31,014 nucleotides of DNA, taken from positions 1-31,014 of the IMG/VR virus record IMGVR_UViG_3300042887_001790. The stretch is one strand, 5' to 3'. Under the pieces are notes generated by a model, which did not search any database, was not told where the DNA came from, and was given only the letters and a program-made list of their open reading frames with translations. The stretch is from a virus. Shown piece by piece: positions 14,738-22,345 of the stretch. Made by a program: the position numbers and the translations under genes. How positions within the stretch are numbered: the first letter of the stretch is position 1; every line of letters begins with the position of its first letter.

Positions 14738-15577
14738 ATGAGTAATTCAAAAAACACTATACTGATCCGAGGATCCCTAGCATACGAAAAGTATCCCAAT
14801 TCCTTTGTCCATGATACAATTCCTACCATCAGAGAGTGGTTTACTGGTCAATTGGTTGTCAGCACTTGGAAAGGACAAGAACAGCATCTGCGTGGATTGG
14901 AAGGCATGATTGATGATGTTGTGTTAAGCGATGATCCTGGTTTTGGATGCATACAGTCTTACGATAGGCAACTGATCTCGTATAAAGCAGGAATGGAGCG
15001 TTGTTCGGGAGATTTAGTGTTTGTTGCCAGAGCAGACTTCTGTTTGAAGAAGAATCCCTTTCACCTGTGGGAAAAGGTTCCTGCAAGACGGGGAAACGAT
15101 ATGAAGGTTTTTGAAAACCGAATAGTCATAGGAAACATGATGACTATTTCCCCCAATAAAGCAGAACCCAAAATTTCTAACTTCAGACCATCTGACTGGA
15201 TACAGATGGGAACAAAATCTGACCTGCTGAAGTGGTCAGGAGTACTACAGAAATCGCATGAATTACATTCTGCTGCAACAGGTCTTACTGATTTGTCTAC
15301 AACGGAATATAAGAGTGAGGCATACGGAAGCGAGCAACTGTGGTTGATCAGTCTTCTGAACAAATATGTGAGTGAAGACATAACACTCACCAATTACTGG
15401 TCCTGTGATCCTTATCTTGTGTGGTGCGCCTTGATTAACAACTTTGCAGTATTTAATACAAGGTCCACCATCGGTGCGTACAATTTGAATTGGGATTTTC
15501 AGCCAGAGTTCCATCCTTGGTACATGACGGAACAAGAGTATTTTCAGATTAACGAACAACTGAACGGATCAAGATGA
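14738..15577 (+). CDS. WavE-like lipopolysaccharide synthesis protein
   Basis: 279 aa from ATG 14738, which has GGAGA within GGAGATTTATA, the same 11-nt leader as the gene at 3803; the in-frame upstream ATG at 14714 lacks a site. WavE-type features: ILIRGSLAYEKYPNS, TGQLVVSTWKGQE, SYDRQLISYKAGMERCSGDL and VFVARADFCL (acid-containing strand), with YGSEQLWLISLLNKYV later. WavE proteins occur in LPS core loci (named from Vibrio cholerae) and are presumed glycosyltransferases. The stop overlaps the next ATG by 4 nt. Confidence 0.65.
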   Translation: MSNSKNTILIRGSLAYEKYPNSFVHDTIPTIREWFTGQLVVSTWKGQEQHLRGLEGMIDDVVLSDDPGFGCIQSYDRQLISYKAGMERCSGDLVFVARADFCLKKNPFHLWEKVPARRGNDMKVFENRIVIGNMMTISPNKAEPKISNFRPSDWIQMGTKSDLLKWSGVLQKSHELHSAATGLTDLSTTEYKSEAYGSEQLWLISLLNKYVSEDITLTNYWSCDPYLVWCALINNFAVFNTRSTIGAYNLNWDFQPEFHPWYMTEQEYFQINEQLNGSR

Positions 15578-16035
15578 AATACATTTCTCATAGAGGAAAT
15601 CTAACTGGAAGAAATCCCGATAGAGAAAACAGTCCGACTTACATAGAGGAAGCAATTTCTGCTGGATATGATGTTGAGATTGATGTGTGGTACATTGATG
15701 GAGAGTTTTATCTGGGTCACGATGAACCACGGTATGGGGTGTGTTTGGACTGGTTGTTGAAACATCCACTGTGGTGTCATGCAAAAAATTTGGATGCATT
15801 GGAACGCATGACTTCTTCTGGAGTGCATTGTTTTTGGCACGAAAATGACCGCTTTACCCTAACATCAAAATCCATACCTTGGTGTTTCCCCAACAATTGG
15901 TCTTCCAAAGGAATCACCGTTGTTTTTGATGCCCCGTGTTCCGAAATTTTAAGTAAGAGTGTATTGGGTATATGCACAGATGATCCTGTTTCGTGGAAGA
16001 AGTTTAACGACACAAAAAACAATTTGGAAATTTGA
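15574..16035 (+). CDS. glycerophosphodiester phosphodiesterase/PI-PLC-like protein, short
   Basis: 153 aa. ISHRGN (H6, R7) with RENSPTYIEEAI, YDVEIDVW (E35, D37) and LGHDEP (H49, D50) match the catalytic part of the GDPD/PI-PLC superfamily, with acid-base His and metal-binding Glu/Asp. HENDRFTLTS and WCFPNNW follow. It is about half the length of a bacterial GDPD, so it may act on a small phosphodiester, for example in glycan or lipid decoration. ATGA overlap with the WavE-like gene. AT-rich, the last gene of the AT-rich stretch. Confidence 0.6.
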   Translation: MKYISHRGNLTGRNPDRENSPTYIEEAISAGYDVEIDVWYIDGEFYLGHDEPRYGVCLDWLLKHPLWCHAKNLDALERMTSSGVHCFWHENDRFTLTSKSIPWCFPNNWSSKGITVVFDAPCSEILSKSVLGICTDDPVSWKKFNDTKNNLEI

Positions 16036-16037
16036 TT

Positions 16038-17129
16038 ATGTACGACTATCTGATTGTTGGTTCTGGTCTGTTTGGCGCGATATTCGCACGGCAGATGACC
16101 GATGCGGGTGCGCGGTGTCTTGTCGTGGACAAGCGCAGCCACATTGGAGGAAACTGCTACACCCGAGATGTGGGCGGAATTCATGTCCACGAATACGGTC
16201 CACACATTTTCCACACAAGCAGTGACCGCGTGTGGGAATACATGAACAGGTGGACGCGGTTCAATCACTTTGTGTATCGCCCCCGTGCGATACACGGCGA
16301 TAACCTGTACTCATTCCCCATCAATATGTTTACCCTGTATCAGTTGTGGGGCGTGAAGACTCCGCATGAGGCACAGGAAAAATTGGCTCAAGTGCGGATT
16401 GCGATACCTTCTCCGTCCAACCTAGAGGAGTGGGTGCTGTCTCAAGTGGGCGAAGAGATTTACGAGAAGTTCGTGAAGGGCTACACCACGAAGCAGTGGA
16501 ACCGCGATCCCAAGGATCTGCCTGCATCCATCATAAAGCGGCTTCCAATTCGGCTCACCTACGATGACAACTACTTTGAAGACAAATATCAGGGCATCCC
16601 TGTTGACGGATACACCCCAATCTTTGAAAAACTCTTGAGCGGTATCCCCCTTGAGACAGGAGTTGATTTTCTGAAAGATCGTGAGCGTCTGGAAGGCATG
16701 GCTCGAAAGGTTGTTTACACGGGAGCAATAGACGAATTCTTTGGTTCCGATCTTGGCAGTCTTGAGTGGAGAAGTCTGCGGTTTGAACACCAGACGCTAC
16801 AGATTCCCGACTATCAGGGAGTCGCAGCAGTAAACTATACTGATGCGAAAATTCCGTATACCCGTGTGGTGGAACACAAGCACTTCACTTTTGGGAAACA
16901 GGATCATACTGTTGTCACCCGCGAGTATCCGCAGAATTGGGATAGCACAAAAGAGAAGTTCTATCCTGTTGTAGACGATAGAAATAACGAACTGTATATT
17001 CAGTACAAGAACAGAATAGACACTGACAGATACATATTCGGTGGTCGTTTGGCAGACTACAAGTATTACGATATGCACCAAGTGGTGGGGTCTGCCCTGA
17101 CACGCAGCGAAAAGGAAATTAAGCGATGA
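16038..17129 (+). CDS. glf: UDP-galactopyranose mutase
   Basis: 363-aa FAD enzyme converting UDP-galactopyranose to UDP-galactofuranose. The dinucleotide motif YLIVGSGLFGAIFARQ, VVDKRSHIGGNCYT, the HEYGPHIFHT loop, YSFPINMFT, KGYTTKQWNRDP and the end RYIFGGRLADYKYYDM are all diagnostic. The length agrees with bacterial Glf (about 365-390 aa). ATG 16038 is preferred to the TTG at 16032. Core-like GC resumes here. The stop overlaps the epimerase ATG, so the two act as a pair that makes the Galf donor. Confidence 0.95.
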   Translation: MYDYLIVGSGLFGAIFARQMTDAGARCLVVDKRSHIGGNCYTRDVGGIHVHEYGPHIFHTSSDRVWEYMNRWTRFNHFVYRPRAIHGDNLYSFPINMFTLYQLWGVKTPHEAQEKLAQVRIAIPSPSNLEEWVLSQVGEEIYEKFVKGYTTKQWNRDPKDLPASIIKRLPIRLTYDDNYFEDKYQGIPVDGYTPIFEKLLSGIPLETGVDFLKDRERLEGMARKVVYTGAIDEFFGSDLGSLEWRSLRFEHQTLQIPDYQGVAAVNYTDAKIPYTRVVEHKHFTFGKQDHTVVTREYPQNWDSTKEKFYPVVDDRNNELYIQYKNRIDTDRYIFGGRLADYKYYDMHQVVGSALTRSEKEIKR

Positions 17130-18067
17130 AAGCACTAGTAACAGGTGGAGCGGGTTTCATTGGATCAAATCTCGTGGACAGATTGATTGCGGATGGTCAC
17201 GAAGTCACAGTGATCGACAATGAATCTTCTGATGCACATGATCAGTTCTATTGGAATCCTGCTGCCAAGAACTACAAGTACGACATCAATGATTACACAA
17301 TGGTTCGTAAACTGTATGAAGGTGTGGACACCGTTTTCCACCTTGCTGCGGAAGCCCGTATTCAGCCGTGCATTGTTGATCCGCTAAAGGCTGTGGAAGC
17401 CAATATGCTTGGCACAGCCAGCGTGTTGCAGTGCGCTCGGGTCTGTGGTGTGAAGCGTGTGATCTATTCTTCCACCTCGTCTGCATACGGACTGAAGAAT
17501 ACTCCACCGCTTGTTGAAACCATGCCCAACGATTGCCTGAATCCGTATTCCGTGTCCAAGACAGGCGGTGAAGAGTTGTGCAAGATGTACTCTAAACTGT
17601 ACGGCTTGGAGACAATCATCTTTCGCTACTTCAATGTCTACGGAGAGCGTCAGCCACTGCGAGGGCAGTACGCTCCAGTGATTGGCATCTTCCTGCGTCA
17701 ACGAGCCGCAGGAGAACCCATGACGATTGTGGGTGATGGAGAACAGCGGCGGGACTTCACCTATGTTGGTGATGTAGTGGAAGCCAACATCAAGGCATCA
17801 TATTTTGTTGCTCCTGAATATGATATAATCGACAATGGTTCCTGTAAGACTTATCGGGGTTGGAATTGGGGTCAGATTTACAACATTGGCACAGGAACCA
17901 ACCATTCCGTGAATCAGATTGCTGCACTCATGGGTGGTGAGACTGTAAATATTCCTCCCCGCGCAGGAGAATCCCGAATTACTCTAGCAAATGCAACCAA
18001 GGCAAAAAATCAACTTGGGTGGACTCCGAAAGTTCGTCTTGAAGACTGGATTACCGAGCATAAATAA
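17126..18067 (+). CDS. NAD-dependent nucleotide-sugar epimerase (GalE-like)
   Basis: 313-aa extended SDR. TGGAGFIGSNLVDRL (G7, G10, G13) binds NAD; HLAAEARIQ, YSSTSSAYG and YSVSK (Y141, K145) form the active site; FRYFNVYGERQ and RRDFTYVGDVV are typical of UDP-glucose/UDP-GlcNAc 4-epimerases and related dehydratases. Next to glf it most simply supplies UDP-galactose. Substrate could instead be another UDP- or GDP-sugar. The last codons overlap the ATAAATA box at 18060. Confidence 0.85.
   Translation: MKALVTGGAGFIGSNLVDRLIADGHEVTVIDNESSDAHDQFYWNPAAKNYKYDINDYTMVRKLYEGVDTVFHLAAEARIQPCIVDPLKAVEANMLGTASVLQCARVCGVKRVIYSSTSSAYGLKNTPPLVETMPNDCLNPYSVSKTGGEELCKMYSKLYGLETIIFRYFNVYGERQPLRGQYAPVIGIFLRQRAAGEPMTIVGDGEQRRDFTYVGDVVEANIKASYFVAPEYDIIDNGSCKTYRGWNWGQIYNIGTGTNHSVNQIAALMGGETVNIPPRAGESRITLANATKAKNQLGWTPKVRLEDWITEHK
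18060..18066 (+). promoter_or_regulatory. T4-type late promoter box ATAAATA
   Basis: ATAAATA (preceded by C) matches the late-gene -10 box TATAAATA at 7 of 8 positions. It lies 24 nt before the ATG at 18090, which leaves room for a start site and the AAGGAGA ribosome site. It overlaps the epimerase stop codon. Recognition would need phage late sigma and co-activator genes, which are not in this window. Confidence 0.55.
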
Positions 18068-18089
18068 CCGTACAAGGAGATCGTGAACA

Positions 18090-19286
18090 ATGTCTACAGT
18101 ATGCCTCTCTATGATCGTCAAGAACGAAACCAAGATTCTGCATGAGTGCTTGGACTCGGTTCATCCCCACATTGACTACTGGGTGATCGTGGACACAGGC
18201 TCCACAGACGGAACTCAGGAGTACATCAAGCAGTACTTTGCCGAAAAAGGTATTCCAGGCGAACTCATTGAGCGTCCGTGGATCAACTTTGGACACAATC
18301 GCTCCGAGGCACTTGACCTCTGCACAGGCAAGGCAGACTACGCTTGGATGATTGATGCCGATGACCGGGTGGTCGGAGGATTCAAGTATCCCTACGGCAA
18401 GAACCTCACCGCTGACGCTTATGCCATCAAGTGCGGACGCGACCAGTGCGTTTGGTGGCGCAACCAAATCTTCAAGACAGGCATCGGTTGGAAGTATGTG
18501 GGCGTACTGCACGAATACGCCCACTGCGAAAAGCAGCCGCTCCATCAGGAGAAGATTGAGGGCGAGTACTATCTTGAGGCGCGTACACTTGGACAGGAGC
18601 GCAACGGCGGGGTCACTCCCGTTGAGAAGTACTCCAAGGATGCTGAACTCCTATTGGAAGCCCTCAAGACAGAGCCAAACAATTCACGGTATCAGTTCTA
18701 TCTTGCACAGTCATACTTTGACTCGCAGCAGTGGGACAAGGCGATTGAGGCGTACTACAAGCGGGTGGAGATGGGTGGATGGGAAGAGGAGTGCTACTAC
18801 TCGCTGTTCCGCATCGCGCTATGCGAAATCTCCAAAGAGTCGCCGTGGACAACCGTGCAGCAGAAGTTCCTTGATGCCTACGACTACCGCCCATGCCGCG
18901 CCGAACCACTCCACGCCATAGCGCGGTTCCTCCGCATGAACAGTCGCCCCCGAGCCGCCTACCTGTTTGCGAAGGAAGCCGCACAGATTCCGTTCCCGCA
19001 GCAGGACATTCTGTTCATTGACACCAATGTGTACAAGTGGATGGCACTGGACGAACTGGCTGCCACCGCGTTCTATGTGCATGACTACAACACGGGTCTA
19101 CAGGCTTGCGAGGTGTTGCTGAAGCAGAACCGCCTTCCCGAGAGCGAGGTTGAGCGCAATCAAAAGAATCACGCGGCATATTTGGAAAAGGTGCAGCAGA
19201 TTGGGCGTATGCAGCCACAGCAGGCTCCTGTTCCGCAGACTGTTCCCGCCATAAATAAGACGAGAACCTTCAAGCGGAGAAAGTAA
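18090..19286 (+). CDS. family 2 glycosyltransferase with C-terminal TPR-like helices
   Basis: 398 aa. The GT-A domain opens with CLSMIVKNETKILHECLDSV; VIVDTGSTDGT (residues 33-42) and MIDADDR (88-93) hold nucleotide and metal. From about residue 185 the sequence is repeated helices (NSRYQFYLAQSYFDSQQWDK, AIEAYYKRVEM, and FRIALCEISKE) as in TPR-linked glycosyltransferases of bacteria and large phages. A Pro/Gln-rich linker and basic tail (RTFKRRK) end it. AAGGAGA lies about 8 nt before the ATG. The late-type box ahead suggests late expression, possibly to glycosylate virion proteins. Confidence 0.85.
   Translation: MSTVCLSMIVKNETKILHECLDSVHPHIDYWVIVDTGSTDGTQEYIKQYFAEKGIPGELIERPWINFGHNRSEALDLCTGKADYAWMIDADDRVVGGFKYPYGKNLTADAYAIKCGRDQCVWWRNQIFKTGIGWKYVGVLHEYAHCEKQPLHQEKIEGEYYLEARTLGQERNGGVTPVEKYSKDAELLLEALKTEPNNSRYQFYLAQSYFDSQQWDKAIEAYYKRVEMGGWEEECYYSLFRIALCEISKESPWTTVQQKFLDAYDYRPCRAEPLHAIARFLRMNSRPRAAYLFAKEAAQIPFPQQDILFIDTNVYKWMALDELAATAFYVHDYNTGLQACEVLLKQNRLPESEVERNQKNHAAYLEKVQQIGRMQPQQAPVPQTVPAINKTRTFKRRK
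19251..19257 (+). promoter_or_regulatory. T4-type late promoter box ATAAATA
   Basis: A second CATAAATAA, identical over 9 nt to the one at 18059. It lies within the last codons of the glycosyltransferase gene, 32 nt before the ATG at 19289. Two identical boxes within 1.2 kb, each just ahead of a gene, support a small late transcription unit covering 18090-20054. Confidence 0.55.
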
Positions 19287-19288
19287 CA

Positions 19289-19420
19289 ATGGCAAAGAAT
19301 TCACGGAGCGGAAAAGGCACAGGCGGATTCGCAAGCGCAAAGACCCGCCGCACCCGCAAGGCAGCAGTACTACGCAAGAGCGCAAACCGCGCTCGTAACG
19401 CAGCAGCAAAGGCACGGTAA
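19289..19420 (+). CDS. small very basic protein (43 aa)
   Basis: Family not recognised. ATG 19289 follows the previous stop by 2 nt; CGGAGAAAG supplies a ribosome site. The product has 6 Lys and 8 Arg in 43 residues and no acidic residue. It is rich in Ala, Gly and Ser, with helix-like RKAAVLRKSANRARNAAAKA at the C-terminus. Such composition suits nucleic-acid binding or packaging, like histone-tail or protamine-like phage peptides, but this is inference. It overlaps the next gene by 1 nt (TAATG), so it is probably co-translated with the likely virion protein. Confidence 0.65.
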   Translation: MAKNSRSGKGTGGFASAKTRRTRKAAVLRKSANRARNAAAKAR

Positions 19421-19842
19421 TGGCATCAGCGTACTACGACATCAACGCACAACAGCACTCCACGCTCAACTTTCACGCAGAGTATTACGATGACAATGGA
19501 AACGCTGTTGACCTGACGGGATACACTGCGCGGTTCCATGTGCGTCCAAACAATGACTCGTCCAAACTGTACCTGATGATTACCACATCAGGCGTGACGA
19601 GTGGCGGCTCCACTGGCGAGTTTGGTGCAACCGCTGGCATCAGCGGCAGCGGCGGCATCTCCCTCAACAGGGGTGAAACAGGCGGTGTTTTCACTGGCGG
19701 CATCCTCATCACCGCCGATGCCACCACGATGGGTTATGTTCGTTCAGGATCATGGAAGTATTCTTTGGACATCACAAAGGGTGTCACTACGGATGAACTC
19801 ATGCAAGGACAGTTCGTGGTGGCTCCGAAGAACACCCGATGA
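19420..19842 (+). CDS. probable virion/tail-associated structural protein (140 aa)
   Basis: The N-terminal segment YYDINAQQHSTLNFHAEYYD followed by NAVDLTGYTARFHVR is like the beta-sandwich N-terminal domain seen in phage structural and baseplate proteins (residues DLTGYTA...R). A Gly/Ser/Thr-rich middle (GGSTGEFGATAGISGSGG) and a strand-rich C-terminus (GSWKYSLDITKG) follow. No signal peptide or enzyme motif. It sits behind a late-type box, consistent with a virion role. The exact position in the particle is not known. Confidence 0.55.
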   Translation: MASAYYDINAQQHSTLNFHAEYYDDNGNAVDLTGYTARFHVRPNNDSSKLYLMITTSGVTSGGSTGEFGATAGISGSGGISLNRGETGGVFTGGILITADATTMGYVRSGSWKYSLDITKGVTTDELMQGQFVVAPKNTR

Positions 19843-20054
19843 AACTGAAGGTAAAAGAAACCTCCTATGCCGCCAATCCCAAGCAGGACGAGGGCAAACT
19901 ACTGGTGCGTTATCATCAGTTCACCGTGAAGCCCAAGCCGCGTGGAGTGAAGATATACCAAGACAAACTCACCGCCGTGCTGAAGCACGACAGACGCATC
20001 GGTGTGCTGATTCAAAAAGTAAAGAACAACAAGATTCTGAAGCAGTGGGATTGA
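19839..20054 (+). CDS. hypothetical basic protein (71 aa)
   Basis: Family not recognised. The ATG overlaps the preceding stop as ATGA, so it is probably translated with the structural gene. Lys-rich (MKLKVKETSYAANPK, VKPKPRGVKIYQDK, KVKNNKILKQ) with alternating strand-like segments. Its TGA stop lies within the -35 element of the promoter at 20051. Confidence 0.55.
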   Translation: MKLKVKETSYAANPKQDEGKLLVRYHQFTVKPKPRGVKIYQDKLTAVLKHDRRIGVLIQKVKNNKILKQWD

Positions 20055-20078
20055 CTCCTCTGCTTCTTGTGATACAAT
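20051..20078 (+). promoter_or_regulatory. sigma70-type promoter ahead of dut
   Basis: TTGACT (20051-20056), a 16-nt spacer, and TACAAT (20073-20078) preceded by TGTGA give a near-consensus host-type early promoter; -35 matches TTGACA at 5 of 6 and -10 matches TATAAT at 5 of 6. The start site would be near 20085, just before AAAGGAG (20086-20092) and the dut ATG at 20100. It would start the early block 20100-24782 and perhaps beyond. Confidence 0.7.
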
Positions 20079-20099
20079 CCCCTCAAAGGAGACTTCATC

Positions 20100-20672
20100 A
20101 TGGACAAGCCAACACTTGGTTTCTATCTCATTCCCGACACAGGCGCATCAGTTCCTGAATTTGCCACAGACGGCTCTGCGTGTTTTGACATCTGCGCTCG
20201 TTTCCACTACGACCGCGAAAACTCGGAAGCAGATTGGGAAGCCCACAAGCCCGTAGTCGCATACGGTCCACAGAATATAAAGAGTGAAATCTATCCCACG
20301 CAGGGAGTGCTTGATGTTCCTGCGGGATGGCGATTCCTTGTTCCCACGGGACTCATCCTAGACATCCCTGAAGGCTATTCGGTGCGCCTCCATGCCCGTA
20401 GCGGACTTGCCCTGAAGGAGGGCTTGGTGCTTGCGAATGCGGAGGGCGTGATTGACTCCGACTACACCGATGAACTCAAGGTCATGGTGACCGCCATGAG
20501 CAACTGCTTGGTGAGCATCCCCAACGGATCGCGCATCTGCCAAGCGGAACTGGTGCGGAATCAGCCTGTGGAGTTCAGCAAGATTGACCACCCGCCGCTG
20601 AAGAAGACGCAGCGAGAAGGCGGATTCGGCAGCACGGGACAGTTTTCATGGGACGCTAACAAGGGAGCCTAA
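20100..20672 (+). CDS. dut: dUTPase (trimeric type)
   Basis: Hydrolyses dUTP to dUMP and pyrophosphate, keeping uracil out of phage DNA. All five motifs are present in order: DGSACFDICA, RSGLALKEGL, GVIDSDYTDELKV (catalytic Asp/Tyr region), GSRICQAEL, and the C-terminal lid REGGFGSTGQF. At 190 aa it exceeds the usual 150 aa through an insert of about 40 residues after motif 1 (YDRENSEADWEAHK...). It is the first gene after the sigma70-type promoter and has a strong AAAGGAG site. Confidence 0.95.
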   Translation: MDKPTLGFYLIPDTGASVPEFATDGSACFDICARFHYDRENSEADWEAHKPVVAYGPQNIKSEIYPTQGVLDVPAGWRFLVPTGLILDIPEGYSVRLHARSGLALKEGLVLANAEGVIDSDYTDELKVMVTAMSNCLVSIPNGSRICQAELVRNQPVEFSKIDHPPLKKTQREGGFGSTGQFSWDANKGA

Positions 20673-20673
20673 T

Positions 20674-21045
20674 ATGACACGCGATGAACTACTGAAGTTT
20701 CACGAAGAGATCACGAAGCAAGCCCGCGAACTGATGAGCAAGAAGAACCGCGACTACGCTGGCAAGGAAGGAGTTGAGCCTTTTGCCAACTTTACCCGCG
20801 TTGAGTCTATGGGCATCTGCAAGACTGAGCAGGGTTTCATGGTGCGGTTAACCGACAAGATGAGCCGCCTGTCCTCTTTCATCCACGCAGGAAAGATGAA
20901 TGTGCAGGACGAGTCCTTCATGGACACCTGCGTGGATGTGATCAACTACATGGTGCTGCTTGCCGCATATTTAAAAGACAAAGATGCAGAAAATACCTCC
21001 AAACCCCTTGACTCAAATATTAGTGGCGGTAAGATTGGGGCATGA
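20674..21045 (+). CDS. DUF1599-like / MazG-like nucleotide-metabolism protein
   Basis: 123 aa. FHEEITKQARELMSKKNRDY followed by FANFTRVESMGI, VRLTDKMSRL and DTCVDVINYMVLLAAYL matches the all-alpha family annotated as nucleotide modification associated domain 1 (DUF1599), common in phages beside nucleotide genes. Glu and Asp residues in the helices could bind metal as in MazG/dUTPase-like folds. It follows dut by 1 nt, which supports a nucleotide-pool role. The substrate is unknown. Confidence 0.7.
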   Translation: MTRDELLKFHEEITKQARELMSKKNRDYAGKEGVEPFANFTRVESMGICKTEQGFMVRLTDKMSRLSSFIHAGKMNVQDESFMDTCVDVINYMVLLAAYLKDKDAENTSKPLDSNISGGKIGA

Positions 21046-21971
21046 TCCGACACCTCGGCTACGCTTGCCAAAATCTGTCTCTGTGTGAAGGGCGCAAGGC
21101 AAAGGACAGACTCTTCACCGACCGTACCTTGCGTATGGATCGGTTTTCCATAGAGAGGGTGGGGGAACTTGGTGCGCGGAACGCCGCCGACCTTCTCCCC
21201 ATCCTCGAATGGAATGTAGCCAACGGCATCAAGTTCTTCCGTATTGGCAGCGGGATGTTTCCGTTCATGGATCACCCCACGCTTGGCTACGAGATCACGG
21301 ACTTACTGCCTGAACACGAAGCCTCCATCCGCGCATCGCTGATCATGGCGGGTTGGTACGCCAAGCAGAACAAGATGCGCCTGTCGTGCCATCCTGGTCC
21401 GTACACTTGCATTGCCTCGCCTGATCCCCACACGGTGGAGAAAAGTGTGAAGTCTTTGGCTATGCACTCACTGATTGCCGACATTTTGGGCTACGAGGAC
21501 GAGTTTGCCATCAACATCCACATGGGCGGCGTGTACGGCGACAAGCACAAGACGGCTGATCGCTTCCTGCGCGAGTTCTCCCGACTTCCCGACAGCATCA
21601 AGCGGCGGCTCACCCTTGAGAACGATGACAAGCCCACGATGTGGAGCATGACTGAACTGTACACCCAAGTGGCAAAGCACTGCCCCGTGAAGTTGGTGTT
21701 GGACATCCACCACCACCGCTTCTGCCATCGGGAGTCGCTGCTTGAGGCAGCAGACATGGCGTTCCGCACATGGCAGGGGTTCTGTGAAATTCCGAAGGTA
21801 CACTACTCAGAGTCCAAGGCGGGAGCGCGACCGCAAGCCCACTCGGACTACATTCGTGAAGAAATTCCTCTGCTGTCGGATACAGTAGAGTACGATGTGA
21901 TGATTGAAGCCAAGGCAAAGGACTTGGCACTGCTTGAATACAGAAAGGTTCACACACCATGTTTGGTTTGA
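21042..21971 (+). CDS. uvdE: UV damage endonuclease (UvdE/UvsE family)
   Basis: 309-aa TIM-barrel endonuclease that nicks DNA 5' to UV photoproducts. Visible: RHLGYACQNLSL at the start, FFRIGSGMFPFMDHP, RLSCHPGPYTCIASPD, INIHMGGVYGDK, LTLENDDKPTMW (metal-binding Glu), LDIHHHRFC and HYSESK. These supply the His/Glu/Asp ligands expected for the metal cluster. The length agrees with bacterial UvsE (about 300 aa). The start overlaps the previous stop (ATGA). Repair of UV damage fits a phage exposed to sunlight. Confidence 0.9.
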   Translation: MIRHLGYACQNLSLCEGRKAKDRLFTDRTLRMDRFSIERVGELGARNAADLLPILEWNVANGIKFFRIGSGMFPFMDHPTLGYEITDLLPEHEASIRASLIMAGWYAKQNKMRLSCHPGPYTCIASPDPHTVEKSVKSLAMHSLIADILGYEDEFAINIHMGGVYGDKHKTADRFLREFSRLPDSIKRRLTLENDDKPTMWSMTELYTQVAKHCPVKLVLDIHHHRFCHRESLLEAADMAFRTWQGFCEIPKVHYSESKAGARPQAHSDYIREEIPLLSDTVEYDVMIEAKAKDLALLEYRKVHTPCLV

Positions 21972-22345
21972 TTCTGTCCACCGTTCTCTGCCTTGTTCCC
22001 CCCACCGTCGATACCCGTCCTCTGCTTGATGCCATGTATGCAGTGGAGTCCAATCGCGGCAAGAATCTTGTTGGTGACGGCGGGAAGGCGATTGGTCCGT
22101 ATCAGATTTGGCGTGAGTACTGGCAGGACGCTGTGGAACACGACCCGTCCATCGGCGGGAAGTACGAAGACTGCATGAACAAGGCGTATGCCGAAAAGAT
22201 CATCCGTGCGTATTGGGCGCGATACGCACCGAAGGGTGCGACCATTGAGCAGTTGGCGCGGATTCACAATGGTGGACCTAAGGGACATAAGCGTAGCGCG
22301 ACCGTGAAGTATTGGAACAAGATTGTAAAGGAGATGACCAAGTGA
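21959..22345 (+). CDS. lysozyme-like / transglycosylase protein with N-terminal hydrophobic leader
   Basis: 128 aa. Residues 1-16 (MFGLILSTVLCLVPPT) resemble a short signal or anchor. Then MYAVESNRGKNLVGDGGKAIGPYQIWREYW has the catalytic Glu (E30) followed by the GxAIGPYQI loop of lysozyme/SLT-like enzymes, and LARIHNGGPKGHKRSAT matches the C-terminal part of i-type or destabilase-like phage lysozymes. It could be an endolysin or a virion-associated murein hydrolase. It lies far from late lysis genes, in an early block; the ATG is inside the end of uvdE. Confidence 0.7.
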   Translation: MFGLILSTVLCLVPPTVDTRPLLDAMYAVESNRGKNLVGDGGKAIGPYQIWREYWQDAVEHDPSIGGKYEDCMNKAYAEKIIRAYWARYAPKGATIEQLARIHNGGPKGHKRSATVKYWNKIVKEMTK

